Positions 50,270-58,111 of a stretch of 64,000 nucleotides of DNA are shown here, one piece after another; position 1 is the stretch's first letter; every line of letters starts with the position of its first letter. Origin of the DNA: Aphodovivens sp036306585 (GTDB lineage: Bacteria; Actinomycetota; Coriobacteriia; Coriobacteriales; Eggerthellaceae). Position numbers and translations under genes: made by a program. The stretch spans positions 124,001-188,000 of the forward strand of contig JAXJZF010000006.1 of NCBI GenBank assembly GCA_036306585.1, read 5' to 3'. Under the pieces are notes generated by a model. It was given only the letters and a program-made list of their open reading frames with translations. It had not been told where the DNA came from and did not search any database.

Positions 50270-50299
50270 TTGAGTGTACGTGTATTAACGACCTATAAA
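50270..50299 (+). promoter_or_regulatory. promoter of the AT-rich insert genes
   Basis: TTGAGT (50270-50275), an 18-nt spacer and TATAAA (50294-50299) predict a start near 50306. An ATG at 50307 would then be leaderless. The ribosome-site-preceded TTG at 50412 would have a leader of about 105 nt. Confidence 0.55.
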
Positions 50300-50324
50300 A
50301 GGGGGTATGCAAGATCACCGGTTG

Positions 50325-50366
50325 GATTCGTTAAGTAAATGTTGCGCAACGAATCTAGCTGATTCG
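50325..50366 (+). promoter_or_regulatory. leader with mutually exclusive hairpins
   Basis: GATTCGTT (50325-50332) is complementary to AACGAATC (50348-50355). The CGAATC part of that second strand is equally complementary to GATTCG (50361-50366). The two hairpins cannot form together. The arrangement lies between the promoter and the ribosome site of the first insert gene. Confidence 0.5.
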
Positions 50367-50411
50367 ATGGGAGAATCAAGATATGTAACGTTTCAGGGAA
50401 AGGGGGACCCT

Positions 50412-50627
50412 TTGAAAAACTATGCACCGATAAAATGCCCTATGTGCGGAGACCTCTACCAGTGGAAATACGTGGGAACCGAGCGCAAAGGGCTTTCTGC
50501 CGGAAAAGCCGTACTGGGTGGTATTGCTTTTGGCCCCATTGGACTTGCGGCAGGAGCAATCGGTAAAAAAAAGGCAACGTATATCTGCGGTAAGTGCGGA
50601 TTTTCTCATGACTATGATGTGAAGTGA
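50412..50627 (+). CDS. small zinc-ribbon membrane-associated protein
   Basis: The 71-aa product has two CxxC knuckles (CPMCG and CGKCG) that would bind one zinc. They flank a Gly/Ala-rich hydrophobic hairpin (AGKAVLGGIAFGPIGLAAGA). This is a recurring type of small zinc-ribbon protein whose function is unknown. I choose TTG 50412, placed five bases after AAAGGGGG, because the fold starts just there. An in-frame ATG at 50307 would add 35 residues without any ribosome site. Base composition is clearly AT-richer than the surroundings, pointing to acquisition beside tRNA-Val. It shares a transcript with the next gene. Confidence 0.7.
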   Translation: MKNYAPIKCPMCGDLYQWKYVGTERKGLSAGKAVLGGIAFGPIGLAAGAIGKKKATYICGKCGFSHDYDVK

Positions 50628-50634
50628 GGTCGAA

Positions 50635-51660
50635 ATGGAATCGTTTTTTGGAGACTCAAAGACCGTTGAGTGCATAAAAGTCGGATTGTCGCTTAACTCT
50701 ATAAAAGAGATTCTTGAGTCCTGTGCTAGAAATTACATTAATGCAAAAATACACGTTAGCGAGGATGCTAAAGACGGAACTGCGAGTATTGTCGTTGATT
50801 CGCCTTTCACGCCAAAGCTTTTAGATGATTATCTGGTTGAAAAGATCGTCCGAGCTACTCCTCTGTATGCCGAAACTGTAATGAAATGCGTTCTCACCGA
50901 CAGGGAGATAGCGGAACGAGGGGGCCTTGGTCTTTCTGGTGGCGGCATGGTTTATATCCCGGAATATACCGACTCCTATACCGTCATTGAATTTGATCTC
51001 GATTGTCTTGACAGAAAACCCAGTTTTTTCGGAGGAGAGAGGGCAATAGGCTTCCAGACTTTGAAGCTTTGTGCCGCTGCCGCAGGGTTCGAATTAGAGT
51101 ATGAACCTGAGCCGGGAATGACTTTGCGCGATGCGCTTAATGCCATTAAAGAAGCTACAGATAGTTGGGAAAAGGTGAAACGCGCGGAGTGGGAACATCG
51201 CGCCGAATTACGTATGCAGGCAGCAAGGAAGAAAGAGCAAGAAGAAAAGGAGAAACGGCGGAAACTTATTAAAGAGGCAAAAACCATAGTCATTAAAGGT
51301 GTTGAGCAAGGTAAATATGAATCTTGCAACGAAGCAATAGCGGATCTCGATATTGAGTCGAGTATTGTAGGCGCAGCATGGAGGGGCACAAAAAAGGAGC
51401 GTGCTGAAGCATACTGGAACAGCCACCCAGAAAGGCGCCTCCAAATTGAAGCAAGTCTTTCCCAAGCAAAATCTGACCTATCTGTTTCTAGACATTGCGA
51501 GTCCGACCTTAGAAAAGAACTCGAATCGCTGACCGGTTGGTTTAAAGGTAAGAAGCGACGGGAAATTGTCGCCAAAATCGAAGCGGAGGCTGCCAAGCAG
51601 GAGCAGCTTCAAAAGAAGGTCGATAAGCTATCTTCTCAGTTCGAAAGTATGCCGGAGTAA
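50635..51660 (+). CDS. unknown protein with coiled-coil C-terminal half (AT-rich insert)
   Basis: The 341-aa protein begins seven bases after the zinc-ribbon stop and is part of the same AT-rich block. The N-terminal half (about 1-180) is a mixed alpha/beta soluble domain that I do not recognise (GLSLNSIKEILESCARNYIN, then LTDREIAERGGLGLSGGG and YTDSYTVIEFDLDCL). The C-terminal half is strongly charged with coiled-coil character (RKKEQEEKEKRRKLIKEAK, later EAEAAKQEQLQKKVDKL). No catalytic motif, signal or membrane helix is visible. Codon use is unlike the GC-rich neighbours. Defence or regulatory roles common for tRNA-side islands are possible but unsupported. Confidence 0.75.
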   Translation: MESFFGDSKTVECIKVGLSLNSIKEILESCARNYINAKIHVSEDAKDGTASIVVDSPFTPKLLDDYLVEKIVRATPLYAETVMKCVLTDREIAERGGLGLSGGGMVYIPEYTDSYTVIEFDLDCLDRKPSFFGGERAIGFQTLKLCAAAAGFELEYEPEPGMTLRDALNAIKEATDSWEKVKRAEWEHRAELRMQAARKKEQEEKEKRRKLIKEAKTIVIKGVEQGKYESCNEAIADLDIESSIVGAAWRGTKKERAEAYWNSHPERRLQIEASLSQAKSDLSVSRHCESDLRKELESLTGWFKGKKRREIVAKIEAEAAKQEQLQKKVDKLSSQFESMPE

Positions 51661-51936
51661 CGATGATGAATCTTTATGAGTCTGGGATGCAGGCGAATGC
51701 TGCGCACTAACTTGCTCATTTCTGATGGGATAATCCAAGTAATGGAGGCTCTTCGAAGCAGGCTGGAGATGAAGTTGGGAATTCGCTGATTCAGCCGTTG
51801 TGGTATTTGCGGAGCGCGTGACGAGTTTGACGCCGGCAGCGCTCTATAGGGTCGCCTGCCGCGAAAAGGGAAAAGGTCTTGTGCCCATGGCGCCGTTTTT
51901 CTGCCTGTGGCTCTGGATGGGCCCGATCGGGCGCTT
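51661..51936. other. intergenic, no gene recognised; right edge of AT-rich insert
   Basis: Composition returns to GC-rich near 51800. I looked for a repeat of the tRNA-Val 3' end that would mark an attachment site and saw none. Short frames here have no ribosome site or family likeness. Confidence 0.5.
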
Positions 51937-51965
51937 GCTGTGAGCGGGCCGAGCCCGCCCACAGC
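51937..51965 (-). terminator. hairpin ending the thrC / ModE-like unit
   Basis: On the minus strand GCTGTGGGCGGGC pairs with GCCCGCTCACAGC (13 bp, one G-U, 3-nt loop). It starts six bases after the regulator stop at 51972. No strong T run follows. Confidence 0.6.
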
Positions 51966-51971
51966 TTCTCG

Positions 51972-52316
51972 CTAGCCCAGGATGCTCTCGAACGCCTTCT
52001 CGGCGTCCTTCTGGAGCTGCGCATCGATGGAGATGTAGGCGTCCAGCAGCGCGTCGCCTTCCTCGGTGAGGGTGCTGCCGTGGGCCCCGTCGCGATTGAG
52101 CAGCTGGATGCCCAATGCGGCCTCGGTTTCCTTGATGATGCGCCATGCCTTGCTGTAGGCCATGCCCATCCGCTTCGCCGCTGCGTTCAACGACCCCGCT
52201 TCGCGCACGCCCAAGCACAGGTTGGCGATGCCGCGTCCGAACACCGATCCGCTTTCCGAGGCGGGGTTGGTGATGGACAGTCTGATGGTCGGTTTCAGCG
52301 ATCCGAGTTCTTTCAT
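51972..52316 (-). CDS. winged-helix regulator, ModE N-terminal type
   Basis: This 114-aa DNA-binding protein resembles the LysR-like winged helix of ModE: GRGIANLCLGVREAGSLNAA, AKRMGMAYSKAWRIIKETE and LGIQLLNRDGAHGSTLTEEG. It has no molybdate-binding (TOBE/MOP) domain, so it is the short, ligand-domain-free version often found in anaerobes. It lies 52 bases after threonine synthase on the same strand. What it senses and controls is not evident; no molybdenum transport or cofactor gene is in the window. Confidence 0.85.
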   Translation of the reverse strand: MKELGSLKPTIRLSITNPASESGSVFGRGIANLCLGVREAGSLNAAAKRMGMAYSKAWRIIKETEAALGIQLLNRDGAHGSTLTEEGDALLDAYISIDAQLQKDAEKAFESILG

Positions 52317-52368
52317 GATGCTTCCTTTCTCAGCGAACGCTGTATTGGTCGTGCGGGGACGAAGCGCG

Positions 52369-53928
52369 CTATGCGCGGCGGGCGCGCTGGTCGGCGGCGA
52401 AGCCCAGCGCTGCGTGCTTGATGGCGTCGATGGTGCTGTCGATCACCTCGGTGAAGCGCACCGGCATGTCGTCGAGCGAGGCGAGCCCCTGGGGGATGCC
52501 CGATCCCGTCTGCTCGGACACCAGCTGGTTCAGCTGGCAGCCCGAGAGGCCGGCGACCTCGTCGGGCAGCGGCTCGCCGGTGGGGATGCCGTGCAGGGCG
52601 CGGTACACATCGCCACCGAACTTCGCCCAATGGGCGGTGCTTACGACAAGCAGCGGGTTCTGGCCGCGCAGGTTCTGTCCAGCGGTCCAGGCGACCGACG
52701 TGTGCGGGTCCATCAGATAGCCGTGTTTGTCGTATACCTCCTTGATGGAGGCCAGACAGGTGGCATTGTCCACCGAGTCGCCGCGGTAGGCATCGCGCAC
52801 CCGGGCGAACGTGTGCGCGTCCACGCGGAATCGGCGCTTGTCGGACAGGTCGGCCATCCACGTTTGGATGGCGGCGGGATCGCGGTCGGTCAGCTCGAAC
52901 AGCTGGCGTTCGAGGTTAGACGACACGAGGATGTCCATGGACGGCGAAGGAGTCAGCACGAACTCGCGATCCGAGATGTCGTAGGTGCCGGTGTTGATGA
53001 AGTCGGTGAGCACGCGGTTCTCGTTGCTGGCGCAGTACAGCATCTCGATGGGGCAACCCATGCGTTTGGCGTAGTACGCGGCCAGGATGTTGCCGAAGTT
53101 GCCGGTGGGCACGCACACATCGATGGGGTCGCCCGCCGCCACCTTCCCCTGTGCGACCAGCGTGGAGTAGGCGGACAGGTAGTACACGATCTGGGGCATG
53201 AGGCGCCCCCAGTTGATGGAGTTGGCGCTGGAGAGGGCGACGTTGCTGGCGTCGATCAGCTCGTCGGCGAACGTGGCATCGCCGAACACCTTCTTCACGC
53301 CCGTCTGACAGTCGTCGAAGTTGCCGCGCACGCCCCACACGTGCACGTTCGAGCCGGTAGTGGTGACCATCTGCTTGCGTTGGATGTCGCTCACGCCGCC
53401 ATCGGGGAACAGCACTCCCACACTCACGTGGTCGACGTCCTTGAAGCCTTCGAGCGCGGCCTTGCCGGTGTCGCCCGAGGTGGCAACCAAAATGAGGAAG
53501 TCGTGGTCGAGCACCCCTTCCTCATGCTGCTTGGCAACGCTGGCCGAGAAGAAGCGGGGCAGGCACTGTAGCGCCATGTCCTTGAACGCGCTGGTGGGGC
53601 CATGCCACAGCTCGAGCACGTGGGTGTTCGCATCCAGTGTGGAGATGGGGCAGATCTCAGGCGTGTCGAAGTTGACGCCGTACACGCGGTCCATGAGCTC
53701 TTCCACCTGGTCGTCGGGTAGATCGACTTCGAACGCCCGGTACACCGCGGCGGCGCGGCGCGCGTAGGGCAAAGTTGCGAGCGACAGGATGTCGTCCATG
53801 CTCAGCTGGGGTATGCGCAGGGGAACGTAGAGCCCTCCTCCCGGTGCCATGCCGTCGATCACCGCTTGGGTGAACGAAACGGCGCGTGGTGCCTTCCCGC
53901 GCGTATCGATGTAGAGGTTCGGTTCCAT
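52369..53928 (-). CDS. thrC: threonine synthase
   Basis: ThrC converts O-phosphohomoserine to threonine with PLP. The 519-aa protein has LYVPLRIPQLSMDDI, ELWHGPTSAFKDMALQ with the PLP Lys116, and LVATSGDTGKAALEGF. Phosphate/PLP-binding and core regions are FPDGGVSDIQRKQM, CVPTGNFGNILAAYYA and SSNLERQLFEL. It is of the longer, yeast/E. coli-like class. A GAGCGGAAC tract precedes ATG. It is the first gene of a unit with the ModE-like regulator. Confidence 0.96.
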   Translation of the reverse strand: MEPNLYIDTRGKAPRAVSFTQAVIDGMAPGGGLYVPLRIPQLSMDDILSLATLPYARRAAAVYRAFEVDLPDDQVEELMDRVYGVNFDTPEICPISTLDANTHVLELWHGPTSAFKDMALQCLPRFFSASVAKQHEEGVLDHDFLILVATSGDTGKAALEGFKDVDHVSVGVLFPDGGVSDIQRKQMVTTTGSNVHVWGVRGNFDDCQTGVKKVFGDATFADELIDASNVALSSANSINWGRLMPQIVYYLSAYSTLVAQGKVAAGDPIDVCVPTGNFGNILAAYYAKRMGCPIEMLYCASNENRVLTDFINTGTYDISDREFVLTPSPSMDILVSSNLERQLFELTDRDPAAIQTWMADLSDKRRFRVDAHTFARVRDAYRGDSVDNATCLASIKEVYDKHGYLMDPHTSVAWTAGQNLRGQNPLLVVSTAHWAKFGGDVYRALHGIPTGEPLPDEVAGLSGCQLNQLVSEQTGSGIPQGLASLDDMPVRFTEVIDSTIDAIKHAALGFAADQRARRA

Positions 53929-54038
53929 GTTCCGCTCCCATCCCGAGGTCCGGATTGTCTGCCTCCAGTATACCGGGGGAGCTATATATGGATGCCGAGA
54001 ATATTCTCGGCAACAAGCTATTTACGGACGCGGCGCGC

Positions 54039-54452
54039 CTAGACCAGCTTGCCCTCGCAATGGTCCATGGCGTGCTGGACGGCCTGCGCCGCCCAACCGG
54101 TGAACTTGCGGGTGCGCTTCTCGAGCTTGCCGCCCGAGAGGATTTCGTAGGAGACGCGGATCATCTTGAAACGCTCCACCGTGCTGGGCTCGTCCAAACT
54201 CAGGCATTCCTCCACCGTGGTGAAGCGCTGCAGACCCGAGACCAGCTTGGGGTTGTACATCACGAATGTGCGCCCGTTGTCGTTGTAGGCGATGACCGCC
54301 TTGTTAACGCCGATCTGGTTCGCCGCCAGGCAGGCGGCGTCGGCGGTGCGCATGGTGTCCACCAGGTCCTCGCCGATCTGCCCGTCCTCGGCGGTTGCCG
54401 GCTCTGCGGGCTTGCTTAGAAATTCCCGGTCTTTCACGATCTCCTTGATCAT
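54039..54452 (-). CDS. peptide deformylase homologue lacking catalytic Glu
   Basis: The 137-aa protein has the deformylase fold and all metal ligands: Cys83 in EECLSL and His127/His131 in QHAMDH. But the canonical HExxH motif (HEMDH in E. coli) reads HAMDH, so the catalytic Glu is Ala128. Motif I is also changed: ACLAANQIG instead of GxGLAAxQ, though Gln46 is kept. It may therefore be inactive, slow, or act on another substrate. It is short for an active deformylase (about 150-170 aa) and is single on its strand, divergent from the feo operon. A second, standard deformylase should exist elsewhere. Confidence 0.85.
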   Translation of the reverse strand: MIKEIVKDREFLSKPAEPATAEDGQIGEDLVDTMRTADAACLAANQIGVNKAVIAYNDNGRTFVMYNPKLVSGLQRFTTVEECLSLDEPSTVERFKMIRVSYEILSGGKLEKRTRKFTGWAAQAVQHAMDHCEGKLV

Positions 54453-54592
54453 GGTCTGCTCGATTCTCGCTTTGCCGCGGCCCGCGCGGCGGTTGTGTCA
54501 TGCTCGTGGGCGTTCTGCCCGCTTGGCGGAAATGATAGCAGACCGCCGCAGCGCGGCGCGTTTCGTGTTTCTCAAAAAAAGTTAACTAAGGC

Positions 54593-54621
54593 TTCCCATA
54601 TAAGTTAGCCTAAGCTATCAT
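54593..54621 (+). promoter_or_regulatory. feo promoter with DtxR/IdeR-type box
   Basis: TTCCCA (54593-54598), 17-nt spacer and TATCAT (54616-54621). The spacer is filled by 54600-54618, which matches the 19-bp IdeR/DtxR palindrome TTAGGTTAGSCTAACCTAA at 15 positions (core GTTAGCCTAA). Partial copies flank it: GTTAACTAAGG (54581-54591) and AAGGCTAACCC (54635-54645). Binding would block polymerase, giving iron-repressed transport. Confidence 0.78.
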
Positions 54622-54659
54622 GTATATGTTTCACAAGGCTAACCCTAGGAGGCATCGGC

Positions 54660-54962
54660 ATGGGGAACGTGGAAGCGCTGAGGCCGAAAGGTCGGGCGAT
54701 GGATATGGTCTCGCAGGCGCAAGGGGCGTCGTGCCAGCAGGTTCCGCTGTCGTTTCTGCGCAGCGGCGAGCAGGCCTATGTGGTGAAGGTGCGCGGCGGT
54801 GAGGAGCTGCAGCGCCATCTGGAGAGCATGGGATTTGTCGCCGGTGCGCAGGTGAAGGCGGTGTCGCAAGCTGCGGGCAACATGATCGTCGAGGTCAAGG
54901 GCACCCAGGTGGCGCTCAGCCAGCAGGTTGCGCTGAAGATCGTCACCTCGGCATCCGTCTAG
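54660..54962 (+). CDS. feoA: FeoA-domain protein (first copy)
   Basis: FeoA is a small SH3-like cytosolic partner of the ferrous iron transporter FeoB. The 100-aa protein has an N-terminal extension of about 25 residues and then the FeoA fold (VPLSFLRSGEQAYVVKV, LQRHLESMGFVAGAQVKAV, GNMIVEVKGTQVALSQQVAL). AGGAGG lies seven bases before ATG. It is first in the feo operon, behind the DtxR-type promoter, followed by a second FeoA 54 bases later. Confidence 0.93.
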   Translation: MGNVEALRPKGRAMDMVSQAQGASCQQVPLSFLRSGEQAYVVKVRGGEELQRHLESMGFVAGAQVKAVSQAAGNMIVEVKGTQVALSQQVALKIVTSASV

Positions 54963-55016
54963 GCAACGGCGGCCTTCGGCGCGAGCAGGAATTCGAACGG
55001 ACGAAAGGAAAAGGGA

Positions 55017-55253
55017 ATGGCAGAAGCTTCCGGCAAGACGCTGCGCGACGTGCCCGTGGGGCAGGGCGCGACCGTGCGCCGCCTGATGGGCGAGGGGGCG
55101 CTCAAGCGCCACATCATGGACATGGGCCTTACCAAAGGCGTGCAGGTCTACGTGTGCAAGGTGGCGCCGCTCGGCGACCCCATCGAGGTAACGGTGCGCG
55201 GCTATGAGCTGTCGCTGCGCAAAAGCGAGGCGAATTGCATCCTGGTGGATTAG
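55017..55253 (+). CDS. feoA: FeoA-domain protein (second copy)
   Basis: The 78-aa protein is a compact FeoA (GQGATVRRLMGEGALKRHIM, DMGLTKGVQVYVCKV, GDPIEVTVRGYELSLRKSEA). Paired feoA genes are common before feoB in anaerobes. AAAGGAAAAGGGA precedes ATG. Between it and feoB a small inverted repeat, AGTTA-N8-TAACT (55297-55314), may be another metal-regulator half-box pair. Confidence 0.93.
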   Translation: MAEASGKTLRDVPVGQGATVRRLMGEGALKRHIMDMGLTKGVQVYVCKVAPLGDPIEVTVRGYELSLRKSEANCILVD

Positions 55254-55330
55254 CCCCGGACGACGAAAGCGCGCGACGCTATTTATTTTGCCACGTAGTT
55301 AGATATAGATAACTTTTGAAAGGAGATGGA

Positions 55331-57634
55331 ATGGGCCTGCGAATTGCTCTTGCCGGCAACCCCAACTGCGGCAAGACGACCATGTTCAACAGCATGACCG
55401 GAGCCAACCAATATGTTGGCAACTGGCCGGGCGTCACCGTCGAGAAGAAGGAGGGCCGCTACACGCGCGACAAGAGCGTGACGATCACCGACCTGCCCGG
55501 CGTGTACTCGCTTTCCCCGTATTCGCCGGAAGAGGTCGTCACGCGCGACGTGCTCTTGGGCGGCGAGATCGACGCCGTGGTCAATCTGGTGGACGCCACC
55601 AACCTCGAACGCAACCTGTACCTGACCACGCAGATCATCGATCTGGGTGTTCCGGTGGTGGTTGCGCTCAACATGATGGACCTCGTCGAGAAGAACGGCG
55701 ACAAAGTCGACGTCGATGCGCTTTCGAAGCAGCTGGGCTGCCCGGTCGTGCCCACGTCGGCTCTGAAAGGGCGCGGCCTGGACGACCTGGTGAAGAAAGC
55801 GTCCGAGGTGGCCGCCGCCGGCACGCTCCCGGCTCCGTTGATGCGATTCGACGCCGCGGTCGAGGAGGCCATCGGCAAGGTGGTCGACATTGTGGGCGAT
55901 GCCGTCCCGGCCGATGGCCGCCGCTGGCATGCCATCAAGCTGCTGGAGGACGAGCAGAAGACCATCGACGCCGTGAAGCTTTCCGCTTCCGACTTCGACG
56001 TCATCGCCTCCGTGCGCCACAGCATGGAGGAGGCCCTCGACGACGATATCGAGAGCATCCTGACCGCCGAGCGCTACGGCGTCATCGCCCACGTGGCGGA
56101 CGCCTGCGTGAGGAAATCCGGCAAGGGCATGACCACCACGCAGAAGATCGACCGCGTGGTGACCAACCGCTGGCTGGGTATCCCCATCTTCGTCGTGGTC
56201 ATGGCATTCGTGTACTGGCTGGCCATCACCATCGGTACCGGCCCGGTGACCGACTGGGCCAACGATGGCATTTCCGGCGACGGCTGGCTCTACACCGGAG
56301 GCGCTGCCTACGAGGAAGCCGTGGGCGAGTGGGAAGCCGGCGCACTGGCAGAAGAGCCCGATCCATCCGATTACGGCCTGTTCATCCCCGGTTTGACGCC
56401 GGTCGTCTCCAATGCGCTGACCGCCGTGAACTGCGCGCCATGGCTGCAAAGCCTCATTGTCGACGGCGTCATCGCCGGCGTGGGTGCGGTCATCGGCTTC
56501 ATTCCTCAGATGATTATTCTGTTCCTGCTCCTGTCCTTCCTGGAAAGCTGTGGGTACCTGGCGCGCGTCGCGTTCATCATGGACCGCATCTTCAGGCGCT
56601 TCGGCCTGTCGGGCAAAAGCTTCATCCCCATGCTCATCGCATCGGGTTGCGGCGTGCCGGCGGTCATGGCCACCAAGACCATCGAGAACGAGAAAGACCG
56701 CCGCATGACCATCATGACCACCACGATGATCCCCTGCGGCGCGAAGATGCCCATCATCGCGTTGGTGTTCGGTGCCATTGCCGGCGCCGATTCCGAGGGC
56801 ACCTGGTGGGTCACCCCGCTGTTCTACTTTCTGGGCGTCGCCGCCATCGTCATCTCGGGCATCATGCTCAAGAAGACCCGCATGTTCGCCGGCGAGGCGT
56901 CGCCGTTTGTCATGGAGCTTCCCGCATACCACCTGCCCACGGCACGCACGGTGCTCATGTCCACATGGGAGCGCATCAAGAGCTATGTGATCAAGGCGGG
57001 AACCATCATCTTCCTGTCCACCGTCGTCATCTGGTTCCTCATGAACTTCGGTGTGTACGAGGGGCAGTTCGGTCTGCTTGACACCGAGCTTCCCGATTAC
57101 ATCCAGTGCAGCCTGATGGCGGGCTTGGGCAATGCGATCGGCTGGATCTTCGCGCCGCTCGGCTTCGGCGATTGGCAGGCGACCGTCACCTCCATCACCG
57201 GCCTGGTCGCCAAGGAGAACGTGGTTGCCACGGTGGGTATCCTCGCCAGCCTGGACGCCAGCGAGACAGACCCGACCACCTGGGCGGTGTTCGCCAGCAT
57301 GATGGGCGGCATGACCCCCGCCATCACGGCCTTCTGCGCTTTCAACCTGCTGTGCGCTCCGTGCTTCGCCGCCATCGGCACCATACGCCGTCAGATGGAA
57401 TCGGCCAAGTGGACCTGGTTCGCCATCGGCTACATGACTGTGTTCGCGTGGTGCGTGGGCTTGATGTTCTTCCAGCTCGGCGGCCTGATCACCGGCGACG
57501 TGTCGTTCAACCTGTGGACGGTCGTGGCCATCGTGATTGCTGCGGCCATGCTGTTCCAGTTGCTCCGTCCCATGCCGAAATACGACGATTCCGCGAAGTC
57601 GAGGAAGCTTGCCGCGGAAACGGGCGCCGCATAG
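55331..57634 (+). CDS. feoB: ferrous iron transporter FeoB
   Basis: FeoB imports Fe(II). The 767-aa protein has an N-terminal G domain: G1 GNPNCGKTT, G2/switch VGNWPGVTVEKKEG, G3 DLPGVYSLS, and base-recognition NMMD. A helical GDI-like region follows, then gate-domain membrane segments with the duplicated Cys-containing motifs SGCGVPAVMATKTIEN and PCGAKMPIIA. A hydrophilic insert lies between early membrane segments (about 315-350). The start at 55331 follows AAAGGAG by five bases. Operon: feoA-feoA-feoB-Cys-rich peptide. Confidence 0.97.
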   Translation: MGLRIALAGNPNCGKTTMFNSMTGANQYVGNWPGVTVEKKEGRYTRDKSVTITDLPGVYSLSPYSPEEVVTRDVLLGGEIDAVVNLVDATNLERNLYLTTQIIDLGVPVVVALNMMDLVEKNGDKVDVDALSKQLGCPVVPTSALKGRGLDDLVKKASEVAAAGTLPAPLMRFDAAVEEAIGKVVDIVGDAVPADGRRWHAIKLLEDEQKTIDAVKLSASDFDVIASVRHSMEEALDDDIESILTAERYGVIAHVADACVRKSGKGMTTTQKIDRVVTNRWLGIPIFVVVMAFVYWLAITIGTGPVTDWANDGISGDGWLYTGGAAYEEAVGEWEAGALAEEPDPSDYGLFIPGLTPVVSNALTAVNCAPWLQSLIVDGVIAGVGAVIGFIPQMIILFLLLSFLESCGYLARVAFIMDRIFRRFGLSGKSFIPMLIASGCGVPAVMATKTIENEKDRRMTIMTTTMIPCGAKMPIIALVFGAIAGADSEGTWWVTPLFYFLGVAAIVISGIMLKKTRMFAGEASPFVMELPAYHLPTARTVLMSTWERIKSYVIKAGTIIFLSTVVIWFLMNFGVYEGQFGLLDTELPDYIQCSLMAGLGNAIGWIFAPLGFGDWQATVTSITGLVAKENVVATVGILASLDASETDPTTWAVFASMMGGMTPAITAFCAFNLLCAPCFAAIGTIRRQMESAKWTWFAIGYMTVFAWCVGLMFFQLGGLITGDVSFNLWTVVAIVIAAAMLFQLLRPMPKYDDSAKSRKLAAETGAA

Positions 57635-57670
57635 GTACCATCTATTCGGCGATGAACGAAAGGTGATTCG

Positions 57671-57898
57671 ATGGCTCCACTCGATTTGAATGTCTCGACG
57701 ATAACGGTCCTGCTCATCTTGGGCGTGCTGGCGTTCCTCGCCGTGCGCCGCATCGTGAGGCGCGGGCTGTGCGACTCCGGCGGGTCGTGCGATTCATGCG
57801 GTAATGCCGGCGGATGCTCGTCGTGCTCTGCGGCGGATAAGATGCTCGCCGACATGGAGCGCGCCGCCAAGAAGGGCGCGCTGCGGCGAAAGCGCTAG
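57671..57898 (+). CDS. FeoB-associated Cys-rich membrane protein
   Basis: The 75-aa protein has one N-terminal membrane helix (about 8-25), a basic stop RRIVRRG, a Cys cluster (LCDSGGSCDSC then GGCSSCSAADK, six Cys) and a basic helix. This is the FeoB-associated Cys-rich family that follows feoB in many anaerobes. It is thought to handle iron or redox at the membrane; the role is not proven. GAAAGGTGATTCG precedes ATG. An intrinsic terminator follows. Confidence 0.9.
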   Translation: MAPLDLNVSTITVLLILGVLAFLAVRRIVRRGLCDSGGSCDSCGNAGGCSSCSAADKMLADMERAAKKGALRRKR

Positions 57899-57931
57899 GC
57901 GCGCCTGCCGGCGCGTCGGGGCCTTTATGCA

Positions 57932-57970
57932 GCCGCCTCGGGCTCGGAAACGGGCCCGGGGCGGCTTTTT
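57932..57970 (+). terminator. terminator of the feo operon
   Basis: GCCGCCTCGGGC (57932-57943) pairs with GCCCGGGGCGGC (57954-57965), one wobble, 10-nt loop, followed by TTTTT. Confidence 0.92.
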
Positions 57971-58076
57971 CGTTAGGGAAGGGACAGTGTCCCGCGGCCT
58001 CCTGGCGCGCGGCCGCAAGCCGTCGTGAGCAGCGGCGGTCCTGATTGTGGAGAAAGCGTAAACCATAGCAAACTTA

Positions 58077-58107
58077 TTGACGGGCACACGAAGTTAACCT
58101 AATATAA
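58077..58107 (+). promoter_or_regulatory. iron-box promoter of C-rich sRNA
   Basis: TTGACG (58077-58082), 17-nt spacer, TAATAT (58100-58105). Positions 58089-58107 match the IdeR/DtxR 19-mer at 13 positions (core AGTTAACCTAAT) and overlap the -10. Start predicted near 58112. Confidence 0.7.
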
Positions 58108-58111
58108 CAAC

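Noticed and set aside
50027..51970. Attachment-site duplication of the tRNA-Val 3' end
   Set aside because: I looked through the AT-rich block and its right edge for the T-arm/acceptor sequence and saw no second copy.
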